In this document: positions 5,561 to 13,260 of the stretch, one piece after another | How the letters are laid out: each line of letters starts with the position of its first letter | Numbering within the stretch: position 1 is the stretch's first letter | Virus record (IMG/VR): IMGVR_UViG_3300044733_001686 | Location: 1-27,154 of that record | DNA length: 27,154 bases | DNA from: a virus | Reading direction: 5' to 3' (one strand) | Translations under genes and position numbers: made by a program | Notes under the pieces: model-generated | The model's database searches: none | Told to the model about the DNA's origin: nothing | Seen by the model: only the letters and a program-made list of their open reading frames with translations

Positions 5561-5822
5561 TCCAAATCAAACCTCTGCTCGTGGCGACTGGCTCTGTCCT
5601 TGTAGTGGATGTTCAAAGTCTATTGCAGCAGAACGCAAACAACTGATTGAATTATTTGAAAAACATAAGTATGACTACTTAGTTTATCGTGGTTCATCAT
5701 TTGATCAGGATGGTAATTTAATGTGGGCTAAAGATGATGCTGAAGCATATGCTGAGGGCATTGATGAAGTTATTAAGTTGATTAAAGAAAGAATGCCCAA
5801 GCCTAAAATTAAGCACCAGTAG
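5553..5822 (+). CDS. 89-residue Cys-rich hypothetical protein
   Basis: GTG start. The motif DWLCPCSGCSKSIAAERKQL (about 12-31) carries three Cys, followed by helices and a WAKDDAEAYAEGIDEVI segment. Small proteins with CPCS-x-C near the N-terminus and a YRGSSFDQDG-like middle occur in actinophages, as far as I recall, without known function. The final 10 nt overlap the 5' end of the tRNA gene at 5813, an unusual arrangement. Confidence 0.65.
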   Translation: MADPNQTSARGDWLCPCSGCSKSIAAERKQLIELFEKHKYDYLVYRGSSFDQDGNLMWAKDDAEAYAEGIDEVIKLIKERMPKPKIKHQ

Positions 5823-5886
5823 CCAAGTTGGTTAAGGCACCGAACTCATAATTCGGCTATCGTAGGTTCAAGTCCTACCTGGTGTA
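5813..5886 (+). tRNA. tRNA with CAT anticodon (Met or Ile2)
   Basis: Cloverleaf folds: acceptor GCACCAG with CTGGTGT (one G-U pair at the end), anticodon stem CCGAA/TTCGG around loop CTCATAA, T arm GTAGG-TTCAAGT-CCTAC, discriminator A. No CCA is encoded. The anticodon stem lacks the three G-C pairs of initiators, so this is elongator Met, or Ile2 if its C34 is modified to lysidine. The 5' 10 nt lie inside the upstream gene. Confidence 0.9.
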
Positions 5887-5890
5887 CTAA

Positions 5891-5962
5891 ATCTCTGTAA
5901 CTCAGCGGAAGAGTGACACCCTTCTAAGGTGTAGGTCGTAGGTTCAAATCCTACCAGAGATG
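5891..5962 (+). tRNA. tRNA-Arg(TCT)
   Basis: Acceptor ATCTCTG/CAGAGAT, anticodon stem ACACC/GGTGT around CTTCTAA giving TCT, T arm GTAGG-TTCAAAT-CCTAC, discriminator G, no encoded CCA. It reads AGA/AGG, codons this AT-rich genome uses often. Confidence 0.93.
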
Positions 5963-5969
5963 CTATAAT
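5961..5969 (+). promoter_or_regulatory. Extended -10 promoter for the glycan cassette
   Basis: TGC-TATAAT where the TG are the last two bases of tRNA-Arg. Transcription would start near 5976, giving a leader of about 20 nt with an AAGGGG ribosome site before the TTG start at 5996. No good -35 is seen. Confidence 0.5.
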
Positions 5970-5995
5970 AGAATGAAACTAAAAGGGGTAATTCG

Positions 5996-6955
5996 TTGGC
6001 TAAAATTGTTTTTCTAGGAAACTTTGAGGTTTCTTATAGTAGTGAAAATCATCATGCTAAGAGTCTTGAATCTCTTGGGCATACCGTTGTAAAATTGCAA
6101 GAAAAGCAAGCAAAAAGCCACGTAATTCTTGACCAAGCCTTGAACTCAGACCTATTTATCTGGGTACATACGCATGGCTGGGAGACAAGCGGAAGAGTTA
6201 CAATGGATAATGTACTACTTCAGTTAAAGCAGGCAGGGGTAGAAACAATTACCTATCACCTTGATTTATGGTTTGGACTTGATCGCCAGAAAGATCTTGA
6301 TAATGACAACTTCTATAAAACTATTGGTCACTTCTTTACAGTAGATAAATTGATGGCTGACTGGTTTAACGAAAACACAGAGGTAAAGGGACACTTTGTT
6401 CCTGCAGGAGTTTATGATAAAGAATGTTATATTCATAAGGATTATGACCCAGATAAGTTTAAGTATGACGTAATATTTGTGGGTAGCAAGAGATATCACC
6501 ACGAGCATAAGTATAGATCAGACCTTATAGATTTTCTAAGAAAGACTTATGGAAGTAGATTTCTTCACGTTGGTGGAGATGGAGATACTGGGACTGTGCG
6601 TGGTGATGAGTTAAATAAGATATACGCACAAAGTAAGGTGGCAGTAGGAGATAGCCTTAACATTAACTTTAACTATCCTTATTACACTAGTGATAGGTTG
6701 TTTGAGAGTACTGGTCGTGGAGGATTTACTATCTACCCTCGCATCAAAGGTTTAGAAGATTACTTTGTTGATGAAGAAGAAATTGTTTTTTATGAACACG
6801 GTAACTTAGAAGATCTAAGAACTAAGATAGACAAGTATCTTGAAAATGGTGTTGATAGGGAGCGTATCAGGTTAAGTGGCCATGAAAAAACTAAGCAAGA
6901 GCATACATACATCCATAGATGGAAAATCATTATGAGTGAGTTAGGAATACAATGA
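5996..6955 (+). CDS. CgeB-like glycosyltransferase
   Basis: 319 residues from a TTG start with AAGGGG upstream. The C-terminal part has YTSDRLFESTGRGGFTIYPR (about 228-247), then EEIVFYEHGNLEDLRTKI and a terminal helix, the signature order of CgeB-like/GT4-type C-terminal domains that bind the nucleotide sugar. The N-terminal Rossmann half begins KIVFLGNFEVSYSSENHHAK. Likely transfers a sugar to a glycan acceptor in the cytoplasm. First gene of the cassette; its TGA overlaps the epimerase ATG. Confidence 0.8.
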   Translation: MAKIVFLGNFEVSYSSENHHAKSLESLGHTVVKLQEKQAKSHVILDQALNSDLFIWVHTHGWETSGRVTMDNVLLQLKQAGVETITYHLDLWFGLDRQKDLDNDNFYKTIGHFFTVDKLMADWFNENTEVKGHFVPAGVYDKECYIHKDYDPDKFKYDVIFVGSKRYHHEHKYRSDLIDFLRKTYGSRFLHVGGDGDTGTVRGDELNKIYAQSKVAVGDSLNINFNYPYYTSDRLFESTGRGGFTIYPRIKGLEDYFVDEEEIVFYEHGNLEDLRTKIDKYLENGVDRERIRLSGHEKTKQEHTYIHRWKIIMSELGIQ

Positions 6956-7836
6956 ACTGTATAGTGACGGGTGGTGCTGGATTTATTGGATCAAACCTTG
7001 TTGATAAGTTAATTAGTCTTGGTCATGATGTTATTTGTGTTGATGATGAGTCTGCAGAGTGTCATGAACAATTCTATTGGAATGATAAAGCACAAAACTA
7101 TAAGTATGATATTTGTGATTATGATCTGATTGCCCCACTCTTTAAAGATATTGACTGCGTATTTCACGTTGCATCTGATGCAAGAATACAGCCAGCAATA
7201 CTAAATCCTAAAAAATCTATTCAATCAAACGCAGTAGGAACAGCCAATGTTCTTGAACTTTGTAGGGTTAACAAGGTAGGTAGACTAATTTATTCAAGCA
7301 CATCTTCTGCATATGGAAAAAAGTCCTTTATTCCAAACACAGAAACTCAGCAGTCTGATCCACTAACACCTTATTCCGCAGCAAAAGTTTTTGGGGAAAA
7401 TTTAGCAAGAGTGTATTATAACTTGTATGGTTTAGAAACTATATCCCTTAGATATTTTAACGTTTACGGAAATAGACAGCCCCTTAAAGGTCAGTATGCA
7501 CCAGTAATAGGGTTATTCTTAAAACAATACCACGAAGGAAAGCCATTAACGGTAGTTGGAGATGGATCTCAACGCAGAGACTTTACACACATATCTGATG
7601 TAGTAGAAGCAAACATCCTTGCATCTCAGACAAAAGATGGGTTTGGTGAAGTATATAATATTGGGTATGGAAATAACTACTCTATACTTGATATTGCTAA
7701 TATGATTTCAAATGATGTTAAGTTTATCCCGTCAAGAGTTGGAGAGGTTCAAGAAACTCTTGCGTCTAACTCTAAGTTTAAAAATTTAACTGGATGGATG
7801 CCAAAGGTATCACTAATAGAATGGTTGCAAAAATGA
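6952..7836 (+). CDS. NAD-dependent nucleotide-sugar epimerase/dehydratase
   Basis: 294-residue extended short-chain dehydrogenase. NAD-binding GGAGFIG at 7-13, Asp31-Asp32 ending beta 2, the STSSAYG active-site strand (117-122) and catalytic Tyr141-x3-Lys145 are all present, followed by SLRYFNVYGNRQ typical of UDP-glucose 4-epimerase relatives. It would make an activated sugar for the neighbouring transferases. Substrate cannot be fixed from sequence; GalE/WbpP-like 4-epimerase is the best guess. The family is usually slightly longer (310-330), so the C-terminus is compact. Confidence 0.9.
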   Translation: MNCIVTGGAGFIGSNLVDKLISLGHDVICVDDESAECHEQFYWNDKAQNYKYDICDYDLIAPLFKDIDCVFHVASDARIQPAILNPKKSIQSNAVGTANVLELCRVNKVGRLIYSSTSSAYGKKSFIPNTETQQSDPLTPYSAAKVFGENLARVYYNLYGLETISLRYFNVYGNRQPLKGQYAPVIGLFLKQYHEGKPLTVVGDGSQRRDFTHISDVVEANILASQTKDGFGEVYNIGYGNNYSILDIANMISNDVKFIPSRVGEVQETLASNSKFKNLTGWMPKVSLIEWLQK

Positions 7837-8546
7837 CAGAAATGGTTAAAGCAGTTTTAAACGGAGAGTTTGAAATGATCTTGCCTAAGCATCGTGCAGA
7901 TAGACCAGACTGGTATGAACCACATGGGTGGGAAAAACCAAGATTAAAACATATGTCTGAGAACATTGGTACTGAAGATGTTGTTTACTACGTTGGTGCT
8001 GAAGAAGGAGAATTTCCAGCACTATGTCAAATGTGGGGTGCAGAAGTAGTTTTATTTGAGCCAAACCCTAAAGTTTGGTCGCACTTTCCTGCAACATGGA
8101 CTGCAAATAATTTAGAAATTCCCATGGTATGTATTCCTGGATTTGCATCTGACAAGATAAATAAACTTTCTAGAATATATTACAATGAATGGCCCCCAGA
8201 AGTTAATGATGTAATTGAAGCAGCACATGGATTTAAAGAATTGTATCTTGAAGGAGATACCTATGGGCAAATCACTATAGATTCTTGTGTATATGATCAT
8301 GGAATTAAACCACCTACCGCTATTTCATTGGACGTAGAGGGTAGTGAATGGAGGGTGCTAGGAGGTGCAGAGAAGGTGCTTAGAGAGTACAAACCAAAGA
8401 TTTGGCTATCTGGACACCCTGAGTTTATGTTACAGCAATGGGATGAATCTTTATATAATCTTAGACACTGGATCAAGGGATTAGGATATACTGAAATAAT
8501 TTTAGACTACCAGCATGAGGTGCATCTTTATTATGAATCATGCTAA
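7833..8546 (+). CDS. FkbM-family methyltransferase
   Basis: 237 residues from ATG 7833, which overlaps the epimerase TGA. SAM-binding region DVVYYVGAEEGEF (about 48-60) and VVLFEPNP (about 71-78) plus the family mark AISLDVEGSEWRVLGGAEKV (about 169-188), where Asp-Glu residues coordinate in FkbM enzymes. Likely O-methylates a sugar of the glycan made by this cassette. An upstream in-frame ATG at 7794 is less likely because it would overlap the epimerase by 43 nt. Confidence 0.85.
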   Translation: MTEMVKAVLNGEFEMILPKHRADRPDWYEPHGWEKPRLKHMSENIGTEDVVYYVGAEEGEFPALCQMWGAEVVLFEPNPKVWSHFPATWTANNLEIPMVCIPGFASDKINKLSRIYYNEWPPEVNDVIEAAHGFKELYLEGDTYGQITIDSCVYDHGIKPPTAISLDVEGSEWRVLGGAEKVLREYKPKIWLSGHPEFMLQQWDESLYNLRHWIKGLGYTEIILDYQHEVHLYYESC

Positions 8547-9081
8547 AACTTTTTGGGATAACGCTGCTAAAGATCCAGATGTAAGGTATAAATATATTGC
8601 AGATGAGTGGGCAACTACTGAAACATTTTTGGATCTTATAAAAAATAATAATGACGAATGGAACAATGTTTTAGAAATTGGTTGCGGAATAGGCAGACTG
8701 CTAGTTCCTTTTGCAGATATGCACAAAGACTGTAACTTCTATGGGATAGACATATCTGATGAAATGATAAACCTTGCACCTAAAAGAGATAACATAAAGT
8801 ATCAAGAACTTGCAGACAACCTTGATCTTGTATATTCAATGTTAGTCTTTCAACATATTGAACACCAAGAAAAGATTAACTACATAAAACTTGCTTATGA
8901 AAAATTAAAAGTTGATGGTATTTTATTCTTTCAGTTTGTTGTTGGGGAAGAGAACTCTCCATACTCTTATCAAACATCAAGGTTTGAAGTTGACAGAATA
9001 TTAAGTGATGCAGGATTTAAAAACTTAATATTTACAAATCATATGCATCCTGAATGGATGTTTGTTAGGGCTACAAAATGA
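8533..9081 (+). CDS. Class I SAM-dependent methyltransferase
   Basis: 182 residues from ATG 8533 (8515 also possible). Motif I VLEIGCGIGRLLVPF (about 42-56), motif II-like NFYGIDISDEMI, and DLVYSMLVFQHIEH as the post-II region match the Methyltransf_11/25 group. The final domain (FEVDRILSDAGFKNL) is typical of small sugar or lipid methyltransferases. With the FkbM gene it suggests a multiply methylated glycan. Overlaps the previous gene by 14 nt and the next by 4 nt. Confidence 0.85.
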   Translation: MNHAKTFWDNAAKDPDVRYKYIADEWATTETFLDLIKNNNDEWNNVLEIGCGIGRLLVPFADMHKDCNFYGIDISDEMINLAPKRDNIKYQELADNLDLVYSMLVFQHIEHQEKINYIKLAYEKLKVDGILFFQFVVGEENSPYSYQTSRFEVDRILSDAGFKNLIFTNHMHPEWMFVRATK

Positions 9082-9932
9082 CTAATGCATACATATATTC
9101 TATTGATCCGCTTGATGCTGCGGATGGTAAATGGGACTATGGATTACTTAAAGAAACATTTGAAAAAAATAATGTTAGTCAGATAGTTGTAAAAGAAATA
9201 CCAAAAGCAGATCGTGGGTTTGTTGTTATTCCTGGACATGGAAATGCTGGTAAAGAAAAAGAAATATCAAACCAATTAAAAAACCTTGATAGAGTTGTCT
9301 TGTTTATAACTGGTGATGAAAGCGCTCAATTTAATGTAGATAAAATTAGTCACTCTAATATTTCTATTTGGGTTCAATACCCACATCAAAAACATGAAAA
9401 ATATAATAAATTTTTTATTGGTCCACCTCAGCACTTAAAGTCTAACCTACCTGATTATCCTGTTAAAGAATATGACATTTATTTTGGTGGACAAATAACC
9501 CATCAGCGTAGACAACAGTTAGCAGAGGTTATGCCAGACCTTCCCAATGCCCTCTATAAGCCTACAAAGGGCTTTGCACAGGGAGAACAGCCTAAAGAGT
9601 ACTACCGCACCCTATCAAAGGCTAGAGTTGTTCCAGCCCCCGCTGGTGCCCAAGTTATAGACACCTTCAGATTTTTTGAGGCCATTGAAATGCTGGCTTT
9701 ACCTGTTGGTGATCTTATTGATTCTAAAGGTGAAATGATTGATTATTTTAATTATGTTTACCCTGCAGGAATTCCAATTGAAAAAGTTGATAACTGGAAT
9801 AACTTAAAAGAAATGCTTCCTAACCTTATTAGTGATTATCCAAACAATATGCATCAGGTTGTGTGTTGGTGGATTAAATACAAGAGAGATTTTTCTATTG
9901 AGATAATGAAGGACATTTATGAACAAAGATAA
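9078..9932 (+). CDS. Exostosin-like glycosyltransferase
   Basis: 284 residues. The segment VVPAPAGAQVIDTFRFFEAI with EMLALPVGD following (about 195-223) fits the exostosin-type C-terminal motif (APxG...DTxRxFEAL...xPV), which holds the donor sugar. The N-terminal half is an unrecognised Rossmann-like part with VVIPGHGNAGKEKEI. GT-B fold is expected. Sits in the overlap-linked plus-strand cassette (ATGA at the start, 14-nt overlap at the end). Confidence 0.65.
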   Translation: MTNAYIYSIDPLDAADGKWDYGLLKETFEKNNVSQIVVKEIPKADRGFVVIPGHGNAGKEKEISNQLKNLDRVVLFITGDESAQFNVDKISHSNISIWVQYPHQKHEKYNKFFIGPPQHLKSNLPDYPVKEYDIYFGGQITHQRRQQLAEVMPDLPNALYKPTKGFAQGEQPKEYYRTLSKARVVPAPAGAQVIDTFRFFEAIEMLALPVGDLIDSKGEMIDYFNYVYPAGIPIEKVDNWNNLKEMLPNLISDYPNNMHQVVCWWIKYKRDFSIEIMKDIYEQR

Positions 9933-10650
9933 TGTAACAATTATAGTAGTCAGTTCAGTTATTCCAAGTCATCCAGATACTTTTATTCTTGATGAGACGA
10001 TAGCCTCAATAAGATCACACTTTACGGACAATGAAATCATTCTGCAACTTGATGGTCTCAGAAAAGAAAGATTAGCCCGTAAGGATGACTACGATGAATT
10101 TAAAAGTAGGGTTCTCTGGAAGTGTTTACATGAATGGAAAAATGTTTTACCTATAATATTTGATGAGCATAGCCATCAGACAGACATGATGAAAAAAACT
10201 ATTGATGATATTCAAACAGCAGCAATACTTTATGTTGAAGGAGATGCTCCACTAACTCCTGACATTGAGATTGATTGGCAGAACTGTTTAGACATGCTTG
10301 AATATGAGAAGGCTAATACTATTAGGTTTCACTTTGAAACATCTATTCCTTTTGAACATGATCACCTTATGCTTGGTCTTGAAGATGGCTTTATGAAAAC
10401 CATTCAGTGGAGTCAAAGGCCACACCTTAGTCTAACTAAATACTATAGAGAAGTGGTTCTTCCTGCTTGTGATGAGAAAACTTTTATTGAAGATAAATTT
10501 CACGGAGTAGTCCAAGATGATGGATGGGATAAGCACAAGTTGTGGATCTATCATCCAGAAGGAAGTATTAAGCGTTCATATCACCTTGATGGTCGTGCAG
10601 GTACGAGAAAGTTTACATCAGACGATGATGCTTGGGGATACACAGAGTGA
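9919..10650 (+). CDS. Glycosyltransferase-like (GT-A) protein
   Basis: 243 residues opening VTIIVVSSVIPSHPDTFILD and reaching ILYVEGDAPLTPDIEIDW (about 94-111), where EGDAPL takes the place of the DxD metal/nucleotide motif. A late HLDGRAGTRKF is also typical of cyanophage relatives of unknown substrate. The overall layout is GT-A-like, but the DxD is degenerate, so activity is uncertain. AAGGA lies 5 nt before the ATG. GTGA overlap joins it to the next gene. Confidence 0.6.
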   Translation: MNKDNVTIIVVSSVIPSHPDTFILDETIASIRSHFTDNEIILQLDGLRKERLARKDDYDEFKSRVLWKCLHEWKNVLPIIFDEHSHQTDMMKKTIDDIQTAAILYVEGDAPLTPDIEIDWQNCLDMLEYEKANTIRFHFETSIPFEHDHLMLGLEDGFMKTIQWSQRPHLSLTKYYREVVLPACDEKTFIEDKFHGVVQDDGWDKHKLWIYHPEGSIKRSYHLDGRAGTRKFTSDDDAWGYTE

Positions 10651-11678
10651 CATTTGGAATAATTGCAAGGTGTGACAACACTGGATTAGGAAATCAGACA
10701 AGGGATTTAGTTAAAATGTTAAATCCAGATAGGATTCTTTTAATTAACTCTGCAAAATTTAATAACAATAAGCAATATCCTGAATGGTATCAAGGATATA
10801 ACGTAACAATGACCAATGGTTTTCCAACTAAGCAAGAGGTTGCTATATTTATGGATGGATTAAATTCTGTTTTAACCTGTGAAACTTTCTACCATCCACA
10901 CTTTATTAATTTGGCCCAAAGGCGTAAGGTCAAAACCTTAATGCAGTATAACTATGAGTTTCTTGATCATCTAAATAAACCAGATATGCCTTTGCCAACC
11001 TATATGATTTCTCCTAGTTACTGGAAGATAGATGAGGTTATTAGTAAGTTTAGTAATGATACGACTGTTGTTCATATACCGCCGCCAATTGACTCAGAAG
11101 AGTTTGCCACTGTTAGAAATAATAATCTTGCAAAAGATCATAAAAGAATTCTTCATATTGGTGGGAAAGTTGCTTCCAAAGATAGGAACGGTACTCAAAC
11201 CGTAATTGATATGTTGAGGCATTCAAAGGCCGACTATGAATTAGTAATTAGAAGCCAAAGTGAACTTGATATTAATTGTCAAGACTCTAGGCTTACTGTT
11301 GAAATAGGTAACGTTGATAGTAGGTCTTCAATGTATGATGGTTTTGATGCTATGGTTCTTCCAAGAAGATACGCTGGACTATGCTTGCCAATGAATGAAG
11401 CGCTTATGAGTGGCCTTCCAGTATTTATGACTGACATATCCCCCAATAATCAAGTACTTCCATCCGATTGGCTAATACCATCAAATAAGATTAATACACT
11501 TATGACAAGAGTTAAGTTAGATGTATATGAGGCTGATGCTAGAGAACTTGGCAAAAGAATTGATAGATATGTTAACAGTGACAAACAGGCACAAAAAGAA
11601 AAGGCTGCAACAATTGGCTTTGAAAACTTTGACCCATCTATTCTAAGGGATCAATACCTTCAGATTCTGGAAGGATAA
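10647..11678 (+). CDS. GT4-type glycosyltransferase
   Basis: 343 residues from GTG 10647, whose bases overlap the preceding stop. C-terminal GT-B domain: KRILHIGGKVASKDRNGTQT (about 165-184), VEIGNVDSRSSMYDGFDAMV and PRRYAGLCLPMNEALMSGLP (about 241-260), the E-x7-E donor-binding motif of GT4 enzymes. The N-terminal domain has the open acceptor fold beginning ARCDNTGLGNQTRDLVK. Last gene of the plus-strand cassette; it ends overlapping the convergent GT2 gene by 41 bp. Confidence 0.85.
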   Translation: MTFGIIARCDNTGLGNQTRDLVKMLNPDRILLINSAKFNNNKQYPEWYQGYNVTMTNGFPTKQEVAIFMDGLNSVLTCETFYHPHFINLAQRRKVKTLMQYNYEFLDHLNKPDMPLPTYMISPSYWKIDEVISKFSNDTTVVHIPPPIDSEEFATVRNNNLAKDHKRILHIGGKVASKDRNGTQTVIDMLRHSKADYELVIRSQSELDINCQDSRLTVEIGNVDSRSSMYDGFDAMVLPRRYAGLCLPMNEALMSGLPVFMTDISPNNQVLPSDWLIPSNKINTLMTRVKLDVYEADARELGKRIDRYVNSDKQAQKEKAATIGFENFDPSILRDQYLQILEG

Positions 11679-12324
11679 ACTCTTCGGAAAACTTTTGTTT
11701 CAAGTCTCCAAGAGTTAAAAATGTTGCTTTTCTATCTTTAATAAATTTAATATCTGTTCTGAGTTCTTTAATCTTATAGTCTGTAAACTTTAATACATAA
11801 TAAGATAACCACAGATCATCAATGATCCAGTACTCTTCAGGGCAGTCAAAGAAGTCTTCATTTAGAAAAAGTTTAGCATCACAAATAAGCCCACCAGTAC
11901 CAGCATAGTTACCTAACTCATTGCCAACAATTTTAATCTTTCTTTTATATCTTGAGTTAACCTTATGTGCCCAAAAAGATTTTACACAATCGCTTTCATA
12001 TTGTCTATGACATTCCTGGATAAAGGTGTTTGGAATTATTTCATCGTCATCAATAAATATTATTTTTTCATATCCTTCTTCAGCGAGATCTCTTGCTAAT
12101 AGAAACCTAGCAAACTGCTTAAAGTAATTTGAGTAATTGTGAACAGAGATATTTAAGTTGCCTTTAAACTTGTCTAAATACTTTAAAAGTTTTTCGTTTT
12201 GATTTGAATTATCAACAATATAAAAATCAAAATCTTTATCTGTTTGATTATTTATGCAGGCCAATGTAGCACTCAGGTTTTCAAACCTAATATACGTACA
12301 CATTATTAGCGCTGTTGTTGACAT
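11638..12324 (-). CDS. GT2-family glycosyltransferase
   Basis: 228 residues, GT-A fold: N-terminal TALIMCTYIRFENLSATLAC (UDP-binding start with NLS), DFYIVDNSNQ, and KIIFIDDDEIIPNTF (about 89-103) containing the DxD-type metal motif. GTGGLICDA and WIIDDLWLSYY give the acceptor and catalytic region. Start ATG with AGGA 5 nt upstream and a possible TACGAT -10. Encoded opposite to the rest of the glycan cassette yet functionally linked to it by type. Confidence 0.85.
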   Translation of the reverse strand: MSTTALIMCTYIRFENLSATLACINNQTDKDFDFYIVDNSNQNEKLLKYLDKFKGNLNISVHNYSNYFKQFARFLLARDLAEEGYEKIIFIDDDEIIPNTFIQECHRQYESDCVKSFWAHKVNSRYKRKIKIVGNELGNYAGTGGLICDAKLFLNEDFFDCPEEYWIIDDLWLSYYVLKFTDYKIKELRTDIKFIKDRKATFLTLGDLKQKFSEEFILPESEGIDPLE

Positions 12325-12346
12325 ATTTTCCTATCGTAGCATAGAA

Positions 12347-12372
12347 AGAGCCAGCCTAAATAGACTGGCCCT
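12347..12372 (-). terminator. Possible intrinsic terminator
   Basis: Minus strand AGGGCCAG, 10-nt loop, CTGGCTCT: eight pairs with one G-U. It follows the stop at 12388 of the holin-like gene and precedes the GT2 gene. The T tract after it on the minus strand is weak (TTCTAT), so efficiency is doubtful. Confidence 0.5.
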
Positions 12373-12387
12373 AACTATTTTTACTAT

Positions 12388-12663
12388 TTACTTCTTTGGT
12401 GCTGCCTTCTTGACTGCAGCCTTCTTCTTTACAGGTGCCTTAGCAGACTTGAGAGCCTTCTCTACTTCCTTAGCATCTGGCAATACGCCAAACGCCTTGT
12501 CATTAGGGTTGATTGCTCTGATTGCTACTGGTGCGATAGCAGCAACAAGTGCTGTCCATAGATCCTTTGGATCTGTTACGCCAGCCATGTAGAGTGCTAG
12601 ACCTGATGCGAGAACTGAGCGACCATATGATGCTAGCATTCCCTTTAGTTGTTCTGTATTCAT
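12388..12663 (-). CDS. Holin-like small membrane protein with Lys/Ala tail
   Basis: 91 residues. Two hydrophobic stretches (about 16-29 and 37-51) with SYGRSVLASGLALYMAG and AAIAPVAIRAINPNDKAFG, then a Lys/Ala/Pro tail APVKKKAAVKKAAPKK. The NPND-xAFG part is, to my memory, recurrent in small phage proteins of aquatic viruses annotated as holin candidates. Strong AGGAGG before the ATG. A basic C-terminal tail is usual in holins. Preceded in the same operon by the XapX protein. Confidence 0.65.
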   Translation of the reverse strand: MNTEQLKGMLASYGRSVLASGLALYMAGVTDPKDLWTALVAAIAPVAIRAINPNDKAFGVLPDAKEVEKALKSAKAPVKKKAAVKKAAPKK

Positions 12664-12673
12664 TTTATTCCTC

Positions 12674-12832
12674 CTAGGATATAACTCGTGTTAGTATTGT
12701 AAAGCCAATCCATAGACCAATAATTCCTGCGACTCCCGCAAAAACTGGTGGTGCTGGAACTGGCAATTTGAATGCTGCGAACACGACACCGCACCCAAAA
12801 CCTGTTAGTGTAGATAACAAAATATCTTTCAC
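12674..12832 (-). CDS. XapX-domain (DUF1427) membrane protein
   Basis: 52 residues from a GTG that overlaps the upstream stop (GTGA). The protein has two helices around the family core FAAFKLPVPAPPVFAGVAGI: the P-x-P-APP turn then G-x2-G-x2-G-x2-x-G is the XapX signature. Normally found in bacterial membrane proteins of unknown role, it is here beside a holin-like gene, so a lysis or membrane-energetics role is possible but unproven. Confidence 0.85.
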   Translation of the reverse strand: MKDILLSTLTGFGCGVVFAAFKLPVPAPPVFAGVAGIIGLWIGFTILTRVIS

Positions 12833-13260
12833 TTTACTTCCTCTTCTTCCTTTGGCAATAGTTTAATAAGTTTATCATATGATTCTGAAATCTTTTTCAT
12901 TGAGTGGTAATTTGGTTGCATAGAAATAATGTCACCATATTCTCTAAAGTATTCTATTTCTGGCTTAACATCTTCAATAAATTCTGTTAGACCAGTCTGA
13001 ACCTCTTCTATATATGCAAATGCCCAATCTCTAGAATCAGATAAGAACTTTAAAAAGTTTTCCTTGTGAACCTCTTGATCTGTGTTGTTAGACTTAGAGT
13101 CTTGCAATAGTTTTATGTATTGTTCTAATGCAAAATTATCAACATACAGTTTGCTGGCAACTTTTTTACTTACCACTAACTTATTTAAAGTATAAATATA
13201 TGACAATAAAAATACTACAGATGCTACCAACAAAGAAACAGTTGCAAGTTTATAAATCAT
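12829..13260 (-). CDS. Membrane-anchored helical protein
   Basis: 143 residues with an N-terminal transmembrane anchor (about 5-25, LATVSLLVASVVFLLSYIYT) and a long helical, charged remainder ending in KLLPKEEEEVK. It resembles an i-spanin-like layout (anchor plus coiled part), but lacks a recognised spanin signature and actinobacterial hosts usually lack an outer membrane. ATGA overlap with the upstream gene, GTGA with XapX. Function unknown. Confidence 0.55.
   Translation of the reverse strand: MIYKLATVSLLVASVVFLLSYIYTLNKLVVSKKVASKLYVDNFALEQYIKLLQDSKSNNTDQEVHKENFLKFLSDSRDWAFAYIEEVQTGLTEFIEDVKPEIEYFREYGDIISMQPNYHSMKKISESYDKLIKLLPKEEEEVK

Noticed and set aside
5996-12324. DNA-modification (hypermodified base) cluster reading of the glycan cassette
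   Set aside because: No thymidylate-hydroxymethylase-like, deaminase or base-specific glucosyltransferase signature is present; the FkbM methyltransferase and epimerase fit a polysaccharide or protein glycan better.
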